A stretch of 64,000 nt of DNA from an uncultured Alphaproteobacteria bacterium (GCA_934254675.1 CAKQLP010000002.1:161641-225640), one strand, 5' to 3'. Counted from the stretch's first letter, positions 24,954 to 34,497 are shown. Numbers and translations are program-made. The notes: generated from the letters alone by a model not told the origin.

Positions 24954-25739
24954 TTACAATTCAATCATCATATTATCATAAGCCGGTTCCATATTGTCCG
25001 GCGTTAATCTCATTACTTCATTATAATCACATTCTGTTGCCATATGGGTCAAAACAACCCGTTTGGCTTTAATTTGTGATGCATAACTCAAAATAATATC
25101 AATATCCGCATGATACCTGCCGCCATGCAAGATAGTCAAGGGCATAATCAAAACATTCACATTAATTTGCTGTAAATAGTTCAATGTTTGAGGCGGAATA
25201 GTTTTAAAATCCGGAACTAAAACAATTTGCCCGTCGTTAAAGCTATAACCTGTTGTCACCATTGTATGTCCGCCAAATTCAAGCGGTAAAATTTTAAATG
25301 TGCCAACCTGAAACTCTTTGTTATACTCAATTTCAACAGGCGTTAATTCAGGATGATTGGTTATATCCTTATGTTCAATATTGGAAAACACATAAGAAAA
25401 ACGTGTTTTTATATCGTTTATTTGCGGTGTCGTGGCATAAAAATTTAAACTTTTTTGCATATTGCGCGTTATACCTCGCAAATCATCAATGCCATGCAGA
25501 TGGTCAGCGTGCGTATGAGTGTATAAAACAGCATCCAAACTGGTAAGGTGATTAGCTATCAGCTGATTTTTTAAATCAGGCGAAGTGTCTATCAAAATTT
25601 GTGTTTGCCCATCAGTCAAATAAACGCCGGCGCGCTGTCTTTTATTTTTGGGATTTTCAGGATTACAATCCCCCCAGCCTCCGGAAACAGATGGTACCCC
25701 CGGAGCTGCGCCGCTGCCTAAAATTATCAGTTTAATCAT
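24954..25739 (-). CDS. MBL-fold metallohydrolase (PhnP-like)
   Basis: 261 residues. The metallo-beta-lactamase metal motif is THTHADHLHG, preceded by LGSGAAPGVPSVSGGWG and an N-terminal Cys in DCNPENPKNKR, as in PhnP-type phosphodiesterases and the tatD-linked MBL proteins of Alphaproteobacteria. Further ligand histidines appear in FGGHTMV and VLTHMATE. It is probably a cytoplasmic phosphodiesterase of unknown substrate. It overlaps tatD by 8 bp, in the conserved holB-tatD-MBL order. Confidence 0.88.
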   Translation of the reverse strand: MIKLIILGSGAAPGVPSVSGGWGDCNPENPKNKRQRAGVYLTDGQTQILIDTSPDLKNQLIANHLTSLDAVLYTHTHADHLHGIDDLRGITRNMQKSLNFYATTPQINDIKTRFSYVFSNIEHKDITNHPELTPVEIEYNKEFQVGTFKILPLEFGGHTMVTTGYSFNDGQIVLVPDFKTIPPQTLNYLQQINVNVLIMPLTILHGGRYHADIDIILSYASQIKAKRVVLTHMATECDYNEVMRLTPDNMEPAYDNMMIEL

Positions 25740-26514
25740 AAATCCTTGCCTTGCTGAAAAGTGTTAAAAAATTATCGGTTGTCACTTGTGCTAATTCTTC
25801 AATATCCATTTTTTTCAAATTAGCAAGGACTTCCGCCGTATTTACAACAAAAGCCGGCTCATTGCGTTGTCCACGGTGCGGTATTGGCGCCAAATAAGGT
25901 GAATCTGTTTCAATCAATAACCTATTTACAGGAACATTTTGAAATATCTGACGAATATCTTCGCTTTTTTTAAAAGTGATAATTCCCGAGGCAGATAGAT
26001 AAAAACCTATTGAAAGCGCAAATTCGGCTAATTTTTCAGAAGATGAAAAACAATGTAGTTCTCCTTTAAACTTTTGTTTTTTATATGCTTCTTTTAGTAA
26101 GGTTATCATATCATCATCTGATTCTCTGTTATGAATGATTAAAGGTAATCCGCTCTTTTGCGCCGCGGTTATATGCTGTTGTAAAAGTTTCAGCTGTTTT
26201 TCTTTGGTATCGGCGTTGTAATGATAGTCCAGCCCGCATTCTCCTATTCCAATGACTTTTGGCGACTGTACATAATTCAAAATATCAACGTCTGAGATAT
26301 CGTCATATTTGTCGGCCAATTCAGGATGCACGCCGACGGAAGTATAAATATGACGATGGTTTTCACAAAATTTTATAAGACGCGGCATATCAGCAATATC
26401 ATCGCACACATCAAGAATATAATCCACTCGCATGGTTCGAGCGCGTATCACAGCATCTTCTCTATCATCATTAAAATCATCAGCGTTAATATGACAATGA
26501 CTGTCCGTAAACAT
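25732..26514 (-). CDS. tatD: TatD-family deoxyribonuclease
   Basis: 260 residues, TIM-barrel metal-dependent hydrolase. TDSHCHINADDF near the N-terminus supplies the first metal histidines; GECGLDYH, IIHNRESDDD, GELHCFSS and LIETDSPYLAPIPHRGQRNEP are the remaining family motifs. TatD enzymes are 3'-5' exonucleases and D-aminoacyl-type hydrolases. It lies immediately after holB and overlaps the MBL gene; metG, commonly between holB and tatD in related genomes, is missing. Confidence 0.95.
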   Translation of the reverse strand: MFTDSHCHINADDFNDDREDAVIRARTMRVDYILDVCDDIADMPRLIKFCENHRHIYTSVGVHPELADKYDDISDVDILNYVQSPKVIGIGECGLDYHYNADTKEKQLKLLQQHITAAQKSGLPLIIHNRESDDDMITLLKEAYKKQKFKGELHCFSSSEKLAEFALSIGFYLSASGIITFKKSEDIRQIFQNVPVNRLLIETDSPYLAPIPHRGQRNEPAFVVNTAEVLANLKKMDIEELAQVTTDNFLTLFSKARIYD

Positions 26515-27567
26515 TTATAACACCTTGCTTATTTTGGTTATTAAATTTATCAGCATTTGTCGTTTATCCATATTAATATTTTGACAATCGGCAAACATAT
26601 GATTGGTTTCATCCCAGCATGAATACAATGCTTCAACGTCTTGACAATGTGGCAAATTTTCTCGAATAAATTTTAGAATTAATTCTTGCAACAAATTAAA
26701 AGCATCATTATCCGCTGACGAACTTGTGCAAAAATCCAATAAATCGGTTAAAGAAAATTTTTGTTTTGCATATAAAATTTTACACAAATTGTCATACATT
26801 GTCACAGCGTCCAAATCAGCGTAACCAATGGCTTTTCCTATGCTTTGCGGACACATTTCGGCGATTTTAGCTATCATTGCTTCATTCAAATTGGGACGAT
26901 ATCGACGAAGCAGGCTCGCTGTCTCATCTATATTTAACATTTGCAGCGGCAACTTGGCGCATCGAGAGCGAATTGTCGGCAATAATAAACCGGCATTGTG
27001 ACTGATTAATAATAAAATTGTGTGTGCCGGCGGTTCTTCCAAAATTTTCAACAAAGCATTTGCCGCATTTTTATTCATTTCATCAGCACTATCAATAATT
27101 ACTATTCGCCAGTTATCATTAAACGAAGTTTTGGACAGAAAATCATTTACTTTACGAATGTCATCAACTCGTATAAATGCTGATTTTTTCATTCCGTTTA
27201 ATTCTTCTTCGTCCAAAGCCTCACCCTTTTGAATAGCTTTGATAATTTTTTTGCGGTCTGCTTCTATATAATCCCGCTCAACCACCATCAAATTAGGATG
27301 CGAACCCATGGCAACTTGTTTAAAAACAGAAGAATCTTCCGGAATATTCAAAGAATTATATGAATCTTTTTTATTTTCGTCTGCCCATAATAAAAAACGA
27401 ACTATTCGATAAGCCAAAGTGGCTTTACCGATACCTTTTGGACCATTTAAAATCCACGCATGGTGCATTGTTTGTTTTTTCCATGCCTTTAAAAAAAGCT
27501 CTTCAGCCTTGGTTTGTCCCAGCAAAAAACTATTGTTTCGAGGGGTAATGTTGATTTCTTCAGACAT
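26515..27567 (-). CDS. holB: DNA polymerase III delta' subunit
   Basis: 350 residues. Clamp-loader AAA+ fold: QTKAEELFLKAWKKQTMHHAWI, P-loop-like GPKGIGKATLA, then DSADEMNKNAANALLKILEEPPAHT and SRCAKLPL with the arginine-finger region. It loads the beta clamp with DnaX and HolA. The start overlaps the end of tmk by 8 bp. Gene order tmk-holB-tatD supports the call. Confidence 0.92.
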   Translation of the reverse strand: MSEEINITPRNNSFLLGQTKAEELFLKAWKKQTMHHAWILNGPKGIGKATLAYRIVRFLLWADENKKDSYNSLNIPEDSSVFKQVAMGSHPNLMVVERDYIEADRKKIIKAIQKGEALDEEELNGMKKSAFIRVDDIRKVNDFLSKTSFNDNWRIVIIDSADEMNKNAANALLKILEEPPAHTILLLISHNAGLLLPTIRSRCAKLPLQMLNIDETASLLRRYRPNLNEAMIAKIAEMCPQSIGKAIGYADLDAVTMYDNLCKILYAKQKFSLTDLLDFCTSSSADNDAFNLLQELILKFIRENLPHCQDVEALYSCWDETNHMFADCQNINMDKRQMLINLITKISKVL

Positions 27568-28210
27568 TAAATTCTAACCTTTTTTGAACAACCTCAATGA
27601 TTTGTTCATGTAGCTTTTCAATACTTGTATCAGCATTCAGTACCACGCATCGATTTGGTTCGCGTTTAGCTATTTCTAAGAACCCTTGCCGTAAGTTACG
27701 ATGAAACTCCAATTGCCGACTTTCAAAACGCAACTCTTTTACCGACATGGTTTCCGCTTTTGCAAAAGAACGCTTCATTCCAACTTCAGGATCCATATCT
27801 AAAATAATGGTTAAGTCTGGTTTAAAATCTCCGGCGACAATTTTATATAAACTGTGCAAGTTCTCCAATGAAATACGTTTATTATAACCATAATATTGAT
27901 AAGCTTCTGTCGAATCGGCATATCTATCACTGACAACCCATTTTCCAGCATCCAGCGCCGGCCATACAACTTTGGTTAAATCGCAACGTCTATCAGCATA
28001 ATAAAGCAAACATTCGCTCACAGCATCAAATTTATCTTTATCTCCTGTTACCAGCAAATTACGAATAACCTGCCCTTCCACAGTGCTTCCGGGTTCTTTG
28101 CTCAGTACGCAAGAAATGCCCTTTTGTTCCAGATATTGCGCCAACAGCTTTACTTGCGTAGATTTGCCACAGCCTTCTCCACCTTCCAGTGTAATATATT
28201 TGCCGCGCAT
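27560..28210 (-). CDS. tmk: Thymidylate kinase
   Basis: 216 residues. It phosphorylates dTMP to dTDP. P-loop EGGEGCGKSTQ (8-18), the DR(Y/H) motif in VVSDRYADSTEAYQ, and the LID region near KELRFESRQLEFH. It overlaps the dacA stop by one base and holB by 8 bp, so the genes are translationally coupled. Confidence 0.96.
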   Translation of the reverse strand: MRGKYITLEGGEGCGKSTQVKLLAQYLEQKGISCVLSKEPGSTVEGQVIRNLLVTGDKDKFDAVSECLLYYADRRCDLTKVVWPALDAGKWVVSDRYADSTEAYQYYGYNKRISLENLHSLYKIVAGDFKPDLTIILDMDPEVGMKRSFAKAETMSVKELRFESRQLEFHRNLRQGFLEIAKREPNRCVVLNADTSIEKLHEQIIEVVQKRLEFNV

Positions 28211-29355
28211 TATTTTGCTCCAAAGACAAAATACTTCACATTAGCCCAAAATTTACCCAATAATCCGGTTTCAGCAACATCCTGAGCCGCTACCAAAGGA
28301 ACATTTAATGGGGACTGATTTTCAATTTCTATTTTAACATTACCGACAACTTGACCTTTTTTTATAGGCGCTTTAATAGGTTCATCAAACTCTGCTGTCA
28401 CTTTAACATTTTCTTGTTGGCTTCTATGAACAGTTTTCAAAACATCCTCAGAAACTGTTAATTTTACGCTTTTTTCATTACCATACCAAACCTTGGCTTC
28501 TGCCAATTCTTGACTTTTATTGATAATTTTAAAGTTGCCGAATTCCCTGAACCCCCAACTCATTAAACGTTCGGCTTCTTCAGAGCGCTCACGATTGCTT
28601 GTCATGCCGCTCATTACTTCTATTAAACGACGTTCGCCTTTAGTCGCGGAAGCAGCTAAGCAAAAACCGGCTTCTTCCGTATGACCTGTTTTTAAGCCAT
28701 CTGCACCTTTCATTGTGTAGAGCAAAGGATTGCGGTTGCCTTGTTTGATATTGTTATAAACAAATTCTTTTTGGCTGAAATAATGATAGAGTTCTGGAAA
28801 TTCATTAATAATATGACGCGCCAAAATAGCCAAATCTTCCATAGACATGCGATGATCCGGATGAGGCAAACCAGTTGCATTTTCAAAATGGCTGTTTTTT
28901 AATCCCAATTTTTTTGCTGTTTTATTCATCAAAATTACAAAATCTTCTTCGGAACCGGCTAAGTTTTCGGCCACGACAATACACGCGTCGTTACCGGACT
29001 GAATAACAATTCCTTTAATCAGGTTTTCAACACTGACATTGTCACCGATAGATAAAAACATGGTTGAGCCGCCTGTTGCCGCACCGCCTTTACGCCAAGC
29101 GTTTTCACTAACAGAAAAAGTGTCATCTAATTTGATACTTCCGTCTTTTATTTTACTCATCAAAATATACACTGTCATTAATTTGCTCATAGAAGCAGGA
29201 GGAACGCTCTTTGCAATGTTTTTTTCAAACAAATATTCGCCGGTATCATAATCCATTAAAATGGCATTACGCGCGGCAGTTTCAAAAGCAAGAGCATTTA
29301 AGCTACAAACAGAACTACATAACAAAACAGTTAAACCTAATTTGTTTATTTTCAT
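28210..29355 (-). CDS. dacA: D-alanyl-D-alanine carboxypeptidase (DacA/DacC-type PBP)
   Basis: 381 residues. A signal peptide (MKINKLGLTVLLCSSVCSLNALA) directs it to the periplasm. Peptidase S11 motifs: SMSK (SxxK nucleophile), SGN (SxN), and KTG in DGLKTGHTEEAG. The C-terminal beta domain (about 285-365) and a final hydrophobic helix (FWANVKYFVFG) tether it to the membrane. It trims the terminal D-Ala from peptidoglycan stem peptides. GGAGAAA precedes the ATG, 9 bp after rlpA. Confidence 0.95.
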   Translation of the reverse strand: MKINKLGLTVLLCSSVCSLNALAFETAARNAILMDYDTGEYLFEKNIAKSVPPASMSKLMTVYILMSKIKDGSIKLDDTFSVSENAWRKGGAATGGSTMFLSIGDNVSVENLIKGIVIQSGNDACIVVAENLAGSEEDFVILMNKTAKKLGLKNSHFENATGLPHPDHRMSMEDLAILARHIINEFPELYHYFSQKEFVYNNIKQGNRNPLLYTMKGADGLKTGHTEEAGFCLAASATKGERRLIEVMSGMTSNRERSEEAERLMSWGFREFGNFKIINKSQELAEAKVWYGNEKSVKLTVSEDVLKTVHRSQQENVKVTAEFDEPIKAPIKKGQVVGNVKIEIENQSPLNVPLVAAQDVAETGLLGKFWANVKYFVFGAK

Positions 29356-29364
29356 TTTTTTCTC

Positions 29365-30489
29365 CTATTTTTTTTCTATTCTGGTATCGTTAATGCCATA
29401 ATATTTTAATTTTGCCTGAGCCACTTTGGCTTCTTCAATGCGATTATACGGTCCAAGCGATACTCGATAATAAATTGTACCACTGACGTCTAATTTAACA
29501 ATGTGACTACTGCCGTATTCTTTAAGACGAACCATTAGCTTATGGGCTAAATCATATTGAGTAAAAGAACCGGCATGAATATAATAATATCCGGCTAAAT
29601 ACTGATATGTGTTGCTTTTCACAGCTCTGGTGTCGCCGGTCTTAGGATTAGCCGCCGCAACAGCGTAAATACCGCTGTTTTCACTATATTTTATATTTTC
29701 TGCCCCTACTGACCCCATAGCGCCTGTTTTTCTCAAGCCTTCAGAAGAAGCCGCACTGCCATAAACAGCCGGTTCAACCGTTTTTCCCGTTGGCGTGTAT
29801 GTTTCTGCACTATATATATTATTTCCGGCTTGAGCATAAATGTTAGATTTTTCAGCCTCATGTTCAGATATTTCAATGCGTTCTGCCGAAGATTCATATA
29901 AAGAAGGAGCCGGAGTTGAAGCTGCGGCCAAAGCTTTGCCCTTTGATGATGATAAATTCAATAAGGCTTCTTTCAAAGCTTTACTTTCTTTAGGCAATAC
30001 CTCAACTTTAACCCGTGTTGTTCCTTGTCCCATATAGCCCAAAAGCTGAGCACCGCGTTTGGATAAATCTATAATTCTATCTTTCACATAAGGACCTCTG
30101 TCATTTACCCGTAAAATAATCGAACGTCCGTTTTGCAAATTTGTCACACGCACAATACTCGGCAATGGCAAAGTTCTATGAGCTGCCGTTAACGTATTCA
30201 TATTATAACGTTCACCGTTAGCGGTTGGTTTTCCGTTAAAATCTTCACCATACCATGAAGCTGTTCCAACCTCCGAATAACTGTAATCTTCTTTAGGATA
30301 ATACCATTTTCCGGCAATCTGATATGGATTTCCGACTTTATATATTCCTCCGTAATTCTTAATAATTTCCGCTTGAGCCTGCGGAGATAGTCCGGACAAT
30401 TCCGGCGTCCCCGTAGAACAAGAGCTCAGTACAGCGGCACAAATTATTAAGCTCAAAGTTATTTTTATGCAGTTCATTATCTTGTTCAC
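29365..30489 (-). CDS. rlpA: Septal ring lytic transglycosylase/lipoprotein RlpA
   Basis: 374 residues from a GTG; the in-frame ATG at 30477 gives a more typical lipoprotein signal (LSLIICAAVLSSC, lipidated Cys), so it is the likelier start. The double-psi beta-barrel carries GTASWYGEDFNGKPTANGE, AAHRTLPLP and RVNDRGPYVKDRIIDLS, the RlpA hallmarks. A long low-complexity Ala/Ser/Tyr-rich linker leads to a C-terminal SPOR domain (YYIHAGSFTQYDLA...) that binds denuded septal glycan. It sits with mltB and dacA in a wall-remodelling cluster. Confidence 0.93.
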   Translation of the reverse strand: MNKIMNCIKITLSLIICAAVLSSCSTGTPELSGLSPQAQAEIIKNYGGIYKVGNPYQIAGKWYYPKEDYSYSEVGTASWYGEDFNGKPTANGERYNMNTLTAAHRTLPLPSIVRVTNLQNGRSIILRVNDRGPYVKDRIIDLSKRGAQLLGYMGQGTTRVKVEVLPKESKALKEALLNLSSSKGKALAAASTPAPSLYESSAERIEISEHEAEKSNIYAQAGNNIYSAETYTPTGKTVEPAVYGSAASSEGLRKTGAMGSVGAENIKYSENSGIYAVAAANPKTGDTRAVKSNTYQYLAGYYYIHAGSFTQYDLAHKLMVRLKEYGSSHIVKLDVSGTIYYRVSLGPYNRIEEAKVAQAKLKYYGINDTRIEKK

Positions 30490-30560
30490 TTTATTTATTA
30501 TAATTGCCTTAACTTACTCTGTTTTTTTCTCATCAGCAAGCATTATTCAACATTTATCCG

Positions 30561-31901
30561 TTACCTTTTTTTATTTGATTTCACAACATTTTTTGCCATG
30601 TTTTTTTTATTAAGCAATTTTTTATTTTCGGGAATAGGCACAGAAAAGCCTATTTTAGGATTATAATTACGAATTTTGTTTAATAATAAGTAATCAGGGT
30701 ATCCGTCTTCTGGTAATTTTGCTTTATGTTGCAAAAACTTAACAGCTTTACGCGTATCACTTCCTAATTTACCGTCCTCTTTTATTTTTTGCCGTGAAAA
30801 TTTGTTATAAAACTGCTGAATTTGTTTAATTTCATCACTATTCATAACATATTGAGTTTCAGCATAAATCGGCGCCCATTTTTTTTGGGAATTTTTAATG
30901 TAATCAGACAGCATAACAATCGCCAAAGCATAGTTATCCGAACGATTCCAGATCATAACGCGTTTAAAATTTCCAAAAACAATATACGCAGGACCTTTCC
31001 GTCCGTCAGGTAAAATAATTGAACCTTTTAACTCATTGTCATAGGGTAAAGTATAACCATAATATGTTTTTACCCCCATATTTTTCCACTCGCCAACTTT
31101 TTTAGTTGTTTGTCGCCCCACATCTTTAAAATCAAAATTCCATGGCAGTGAAACGCGCATTCCCCAAGGTTCATCTTTTTTCCAACCTAAAGAACTTAAA
31201 TAGTTTGCAGCAGATGCAAGCGAATCATCAAATGAGTTCCATATATCCGGCACGCCATCCCCATCAAAATCAACAGCATAACTGTTATATGTGGATGGCA
31301 TAAATTGAAAGTGCCCCATGGCTCCAGCCCAAGATCCAAGCATCTTTTCTTCGCTTAAATGCGTTTTATCCATAATCTTTAGAACTTGATACAATTCATT
31401 TTTAAAAAATTGAGAACGACGGTTTTTATAACTCAAATTAGTTAAACTGTCTATCAAATGATAGGTGCCTTTATTTTTGCCAAAATTTGTTTCTATTGCC
31501 CAAAAAGCCGTCAAATAAGATAATGGAACATTGTATTTTTCTTCTATTTTTTTGTATTTTTTATTTAACTTTTTGTGATGCTCGCGCGCCTCGTTAACCC
31601 GCTGCTTGGTGACAAGTCTGTTCACATAGGCGCAAGTTGTCAAAACAAATTCTGTTTGCTTTTTATCCAGTTGAACAACTTCAGGTTTCGGATGATAATA
31701 ATTTTTATTTTTGTAAGCTTTATCAATTGTTTTTTGCGAAATACCTTTGGATATCATTTCTCTTTTTAAATTATCCAACCAAACCGTCCATTCTTTGGGA
31801 GGTAACGTTTCATTTTTTTTATCCGCAGCAAAAATATTATTGCTGTAACAAAAAACAACAAAGGTAAATACGCTTATTTCAACAATCCGAAGCAATTTCA
31901 T
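30561..31901 (-). CDS. mltB: Lytic murein transglycosylase (MltB family)
   Basis: About 446 residues. N-terminal signal sequence (about 1-26), a transglycosylase domain with the catalytic Glu in AIETNFGKNKGTY, GAMGHFQFMPSTY and DFDGDGVPDIWNSFDD, and a C-terminal peptidoglycan-binding domain (EIKQIQQFYN...GSDTRKAVKFLQ). It cleaves glycan strands to form anhydro-MurNAc ends in the periplasm. ATG 31901 is preferred because AAAGGTGG lies just before it; a GTG three codons upstream is inside that site. Confidence 0.92.
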   Translation of the reverse strand: MKLLRIVEISVFTFVVFCYSNNIFAADKKNETLPPKEWTVWLDNLKREMISKGISQKTIDKAYKNKNYYHPKPEVVQLDKKQTEFVLTTCAYVNRLVTKQRVNEAREHHKKLNKKYKKIEEKYNVPLSYLTAFWAIETNFGKNKGTYHLIDSLTNLSYKNRRSQFFKNELYQVLKIMDKTHLSEEKMLGSWAGAMGHFQFMPSTYNSYAVDFDGDGVPDIWNSFDDSLASAANYLSSLGWKKDEPWGMRVSLPWNFDFKDVGRQTTKKVGEWKNMGVKTYYGYTLPYDNELKGSIILPDGRKGPAYIVFGNFKRVMIWNRSDNYALAIVMLSDYIKNSQKKWAPIYAETQYVMNSDEIKQIQQFYNKFSRQKIKEDGKLGSDTRKAVKFLQHKAKLPEDGYPDYLLLNKIRNYNPKIGFSVPIPENKKLLNKKNMAKNVVKSNKKR

Positions 31902-31958
31902 TTTGACCACCTTTCCTTTACGTTGCTTAATTTATCTCAACTTTATAAAAAAAACAAT

Positions 31959-31986
31959 CAAAAAAGCCGGTCTAAAAACCGGCTTC
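31959..31986 (-). terminator. Intrinsic terminator after mscL
   Basis: AAGCCGGT pairs with ACCGGCTT around a six-base loop. Read leftwards the stem is followed by six T residues. Confidence 0.9.
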
Positions 31987-31991
31987 AAAAA

Positions 31992-32411
31992 TTATTTTTG
32001 TGACAAATCAGATGTGCAATGCGGACATCTGACAGCTTCCAACGGAATATTCTCACAACAATACGGACATTTTTTTGTTGTTGGCGCAGCGGCTTCTTCT
32101 TTTATCACAGTTTCTTGCAATTTATTGACTGCTTTTATCAACACAAATACAGCAAAAGCCACAATGATAAAGCTGATAACATTGTTCAAAAAGACACCAT
32201 AATTAATTGAAACATCTTCAGCGATTTTCCATTTCAAGTCTGAAAAATCAACTTTTCCTAAAAGTAGTCCGATTGGCGGCATCATAATGTCTTTAACCAT
32301 AGAATCCACAATTTTTCCGAACGCAGCACCAATTATGATACCGACAGCCATATCCATAACATTGCCGCGCATCGCAAATTTTTTAAATTCATTAAAAAAA
32401 CCTTTAATCAT
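31992..32411 (-). CDS. mscL: Large-conductance mechanosensitive channel MscL
   Basis: 139 residues. The amphipathic N-terminal helix FFNEFKKFAMRGNVMDMAVG and pore-lining TM1 (GIIIGAAFGKIVDSMVKDIMMPPIG) are classical. TM2 is at about 70-95. The protein relieves osmotic downshock. The C-terminus carries a short zinc ribbon (CPYC...CPHC) in place of the usual plain helix, a variant seen in some lineages. AGAGGAC precedes the ATG. It follows glyA by 11 bp. Confidence 0.95.
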   Translation of the reverse strand: MIKGFFNEFKKFAMRGNVMDMAVGIIIGAAFGKIVDSMVKDIMMPPIGLLLGKVDFSDLKWKIAEDVSINYGVFLNNVISFIIVAFAVFVLIKAVNKLQETVIKEEAAAPTTKKCPYCCENIPLEAVRCPHCTSDLSQK

Positions 32412-32422
32412 AATTTTGTCCT

Positions 32423-33679
32423 CTATTCATAAATTGGAAATTTGTCACAAAGTTTAATAATTTTATTTTTTGTTTGCGCAATCACTTCATCTGCATTGCC
32501 TTCAGACAAGGCATCAACAACATCTCCGATGCAATTACCGATAAACTCAAATTCTTTTTCTTTAAAACCACGAGTCGTTCCGGCAGGAGTTCCCAGACGC
32601 ACACCGGAAGTCACTTTTGGCGGTTGAGGGTCAAAAGGAATCGCGTTTTTATTACAGGTTATATGAGCTTTTTCCAAAGCTGTTGTCACAATGTCTCCTG
32701 TCAACTTCTTTGGGCGTAAATCCACCAGCAACAAGTGCGTGTCAGTTCCACCAGAAACTAAATTCATGCCGCGTTTTAGTAATGTATTTCCTAAAACTTT
32801 TGCATTTACAATAACTTGCTTGGCATATTCTTTAAACATCGGTGTTAAATCTTCACCAAAACAAACAGCTTTTCCTGCAATTACATGTTCTAATGGTCCG
32901 CCTTGTGACCCCGGAAATACGGCGGAATTTACTTTTTTATAAATATCCGAATTATTGGTTAAAATCATACCGCCGCGTGGACCGCGCAATGTTTTGTGTG
33001 TTGTTGTGGTAACCACATCTGCAAAATCCAGCGGATTTGGATGTTGTCCACCGGCCACTAATCCGGCAAAATGGGCCATGTCAACCATAAGGTAAGCACC
33101 AACTCTGTCCGCAATTTCTCGAAAACGGGCAAAATTAATCTGTCTTGGATAAGCTGAACCTCCGGCAATAATTAATTTCGGTTTAGAGTCCAACGCCAAG
33201 CATTCTGCTTCATCATAGTCAATTAACCCTGTGTCTTCACGCACACCATATTGCACGGCATTAAAAAGCTTTCCGGACATAGAAACTTTAGCGCCATGCG
33301 TCAAATGTCCGCCGGCGTCCAAACTCATTCCCATAATTGTATCCCCCGCATTAAGCAAGGAGAAATACACGGCCATGTTGGCTTGAGAACCAGAATGCGG
33401 CTGAACATTTACATATTGCGCATTAAAAAGTTTTTTAGCTCGTTCTTGAGCAAGCGTTTCAATTTCATCTATATATTGGCAACCGCAATAATATCGGTGA
33501 GCCGGATACCCTTCGGCATATTTATTTGTCAGCACGGAACCTTGCGCTTCCATAACAGCCCGAGACACAATGTTTTCACTGGCGATAAGTTCCACTTGAT
33601 CTCGCTGACGTTTCAATTCTTTTTGAATAATATCATAAATCGCTCTGTCTTCAGATTGCAAACTATGTTCAAAATCCAT
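32423..33679 (-). CDS. glyA: Serine hydroxymethyltransferase
   Basis: 418 residues. PLP enzyme interconverting serine and glycine with tetrahydrofolate, supplying one-carbon units. The PLP lysine is in DVVTTTTHKTLRGPRGG, with further motifs NKYAEGYPAHRYYCGCQ, PHSGSQAN and YLMVDMAHFAGLVA. Length is normal. It begins 1 bp after the rpiB stop, so it is co-transcribed with rpiB and mscL. Confidence 0.97.
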   Translation of the reverse strand: MDFEHSLQSEDRAIYDIIQKELKRQRDQVELIASENIVSRAVMEAQGSVLTNKYAEGYPAHRYYCGCQYIDEIETLAQERAKKLFNAQYVNVQPHSGSQANMAVYFSLLNAGDTIMGMSLDAGGHLTHGAKVSMSGKLFNAVQYGVREDTGLIDYDEAECLALDSKPKLIIAGGSAYPRQINFARFREIADRVGAYLMVDMAHFAGLVAGGQHPNPLDFADVVTTTTHKTLRGPRGGMILTNNSDIYKKVNSAVFPGSQGGPLEHVIAGKAVCFGEDLTPMFKEYAKQVIVNAKVLGNTLLKRGMNLVSGGTDTHLLLVDLRPKKLTGDIVTTALEKAHITCNKNAIPFDPQPPKVTSGVRLGTPAGTTRGFKEKEFEFIGNCIGDVVDALSEGNADEVIAQTKNKIIKLCDKFPIYE

Positions 33680-33680
33680 T

Positions 33681-34109
33681 TTAAATCCCCCTGTCCATTT
33701 TATCTAAACGGCGTTGATGACGACCGCCCTCATATTCAGCAGCTAAAAAAGCGTCTATTTCCGCCACCACGTCTTCAAATTTCATTGTTCGTCCGCCAAA
33801 CACAATAACATTGGCGTTGTTATGCTGTTTGGCAAGACGCGCCACCTCAACGCTATATATCAGAGCCGCGCGGATTCCTTTGTGCCTATTAGCGGCAATG
33901 GATATTCCGATTCCGGTTCCGCATATCAAAATCCCTAAATTTGCTTTTTGAGCCAAAATTTCTTGCGCCATTTTATCAGCAATATCCGGATAATCAACCG
34001 ATTCTGTTGAATACGTCCCCAAATCGGTCAAATTCATATTGGCATAATGCTGTTTCAAGCGTTCTTTTAATTCAAATCCACCATGGTCAGATGCAATAGC
34101 TATTTTCAT
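33681..34109 (-). CDS. rpiB: Ribose-5-phosphate isomerase B
   Basis: 142 residues. RpiB/LacAB fold: MKIAIASDHGGFELKE, STESVDYPDIA and the active-site ICGTGIGISIAANRHKGIRAAL with the catalytic cysteine. It interconverts ribose-5-P and ribulose-5-P. The ATG at 34109 is chosen because AGGAG lies at 34116-34120; in-frame codons further upstream would overlap that site. Confidence 0.95.
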   Translation of the reverse strand: MKIAIASDHGGFELKERLKQHYANMNLTDLGTYSTESVDYPDIADKMAQEILAQKANLGILICGTGIGISIAANRHKGIRAALIYSVEVARLAKQHNNANVIVFGGRTMKFEDVVAEIDAFLAAEYEGGRHQRRLDKMDRGI

Positions 34110-34220
34110 CACACTCTCCTTTTGTTGGCACAACTATATAATATATCATCAAAATTGCTCCACCTTAAAACGCTTTTTTTCCACAAGTATAAAAAAAATG
34201 AAAAAAAATAAAAAAAAGTG

Positions 34221-34250
34221 TTGACGTTTGAAAAAAAATCGGTATATATG
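34221..34250 (+). promoter_or_regulatory. Promoter of the tRNA-Cys/tRNA-Asn pair
   Basis: TTGACG (34221-34226), a 16-bp spacer and TATATA (34243-34248), about 40 bp before tRNA-Cys. The rest of the 34110-34287 spacer is A-rich with nothing else recognisable. Confidence 0.6.
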
Positions 34251-34287
34251 GTTTTTGTTAAGTGAGTTTGGTACTTAGGTACGAACC

Positions 34288-34362
34288 GGCCGGTTGGCAG
34301 AATGGCTCATGCAGAGGACTGCAAATCCTTTTATATCGGTTCAATTCCGGTACCGGCCTCCA
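34288..34362 (+). tRNA. tRNA-Cys (anticodon GCA)
   Basis: Cloverleaf with acceptor stem GGCCGGT/ACCGGCC, anticodon arm AGGA-CTGCAAA-TCCT, T loop GGTTCAATTCC, discriminator T and an encoded CCA end. Six bases separate it from tRNA-Asn. Confidence 0.95.
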
Positions 34363-34368
34363 GATTAT

Positions 34369-34443
34369 TCCGACTTAGCTCAGCGGTAGAGCAATCGGCT
34401 GTTAACCGATCGGTCATCTGTTCGAATCAGATAGTCGGAGCCA
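34369..34443 (+). tRNA. tRNA-Asn (anticodon GTT)
   Basis: Acceptor stem TCCGACT/AGTCGGA, D arm TAGCTCAGCGGTAGAGCA, anticodon loop CTGTTAA, T loop TGTTCGAATCA, discriminator G and encoded CCA. Confidence 0.97.
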
Positions 34444-34445
34444 TT

Positions 34446-34476
34446 AAAAAGGTTATTGAAAAATAGCCTTTTTTTA
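34446..34476 (+). terminator. Intrinsic terminator after the tRNA pair
   Basis: AAAAAGG-TATT pairs with AATA-CCTTTTT around GAAA and runs into seven T residues. Confidence 0.85.
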
Positions 34477-34497
34477 TATTAAAAAGCAATTTAACCT

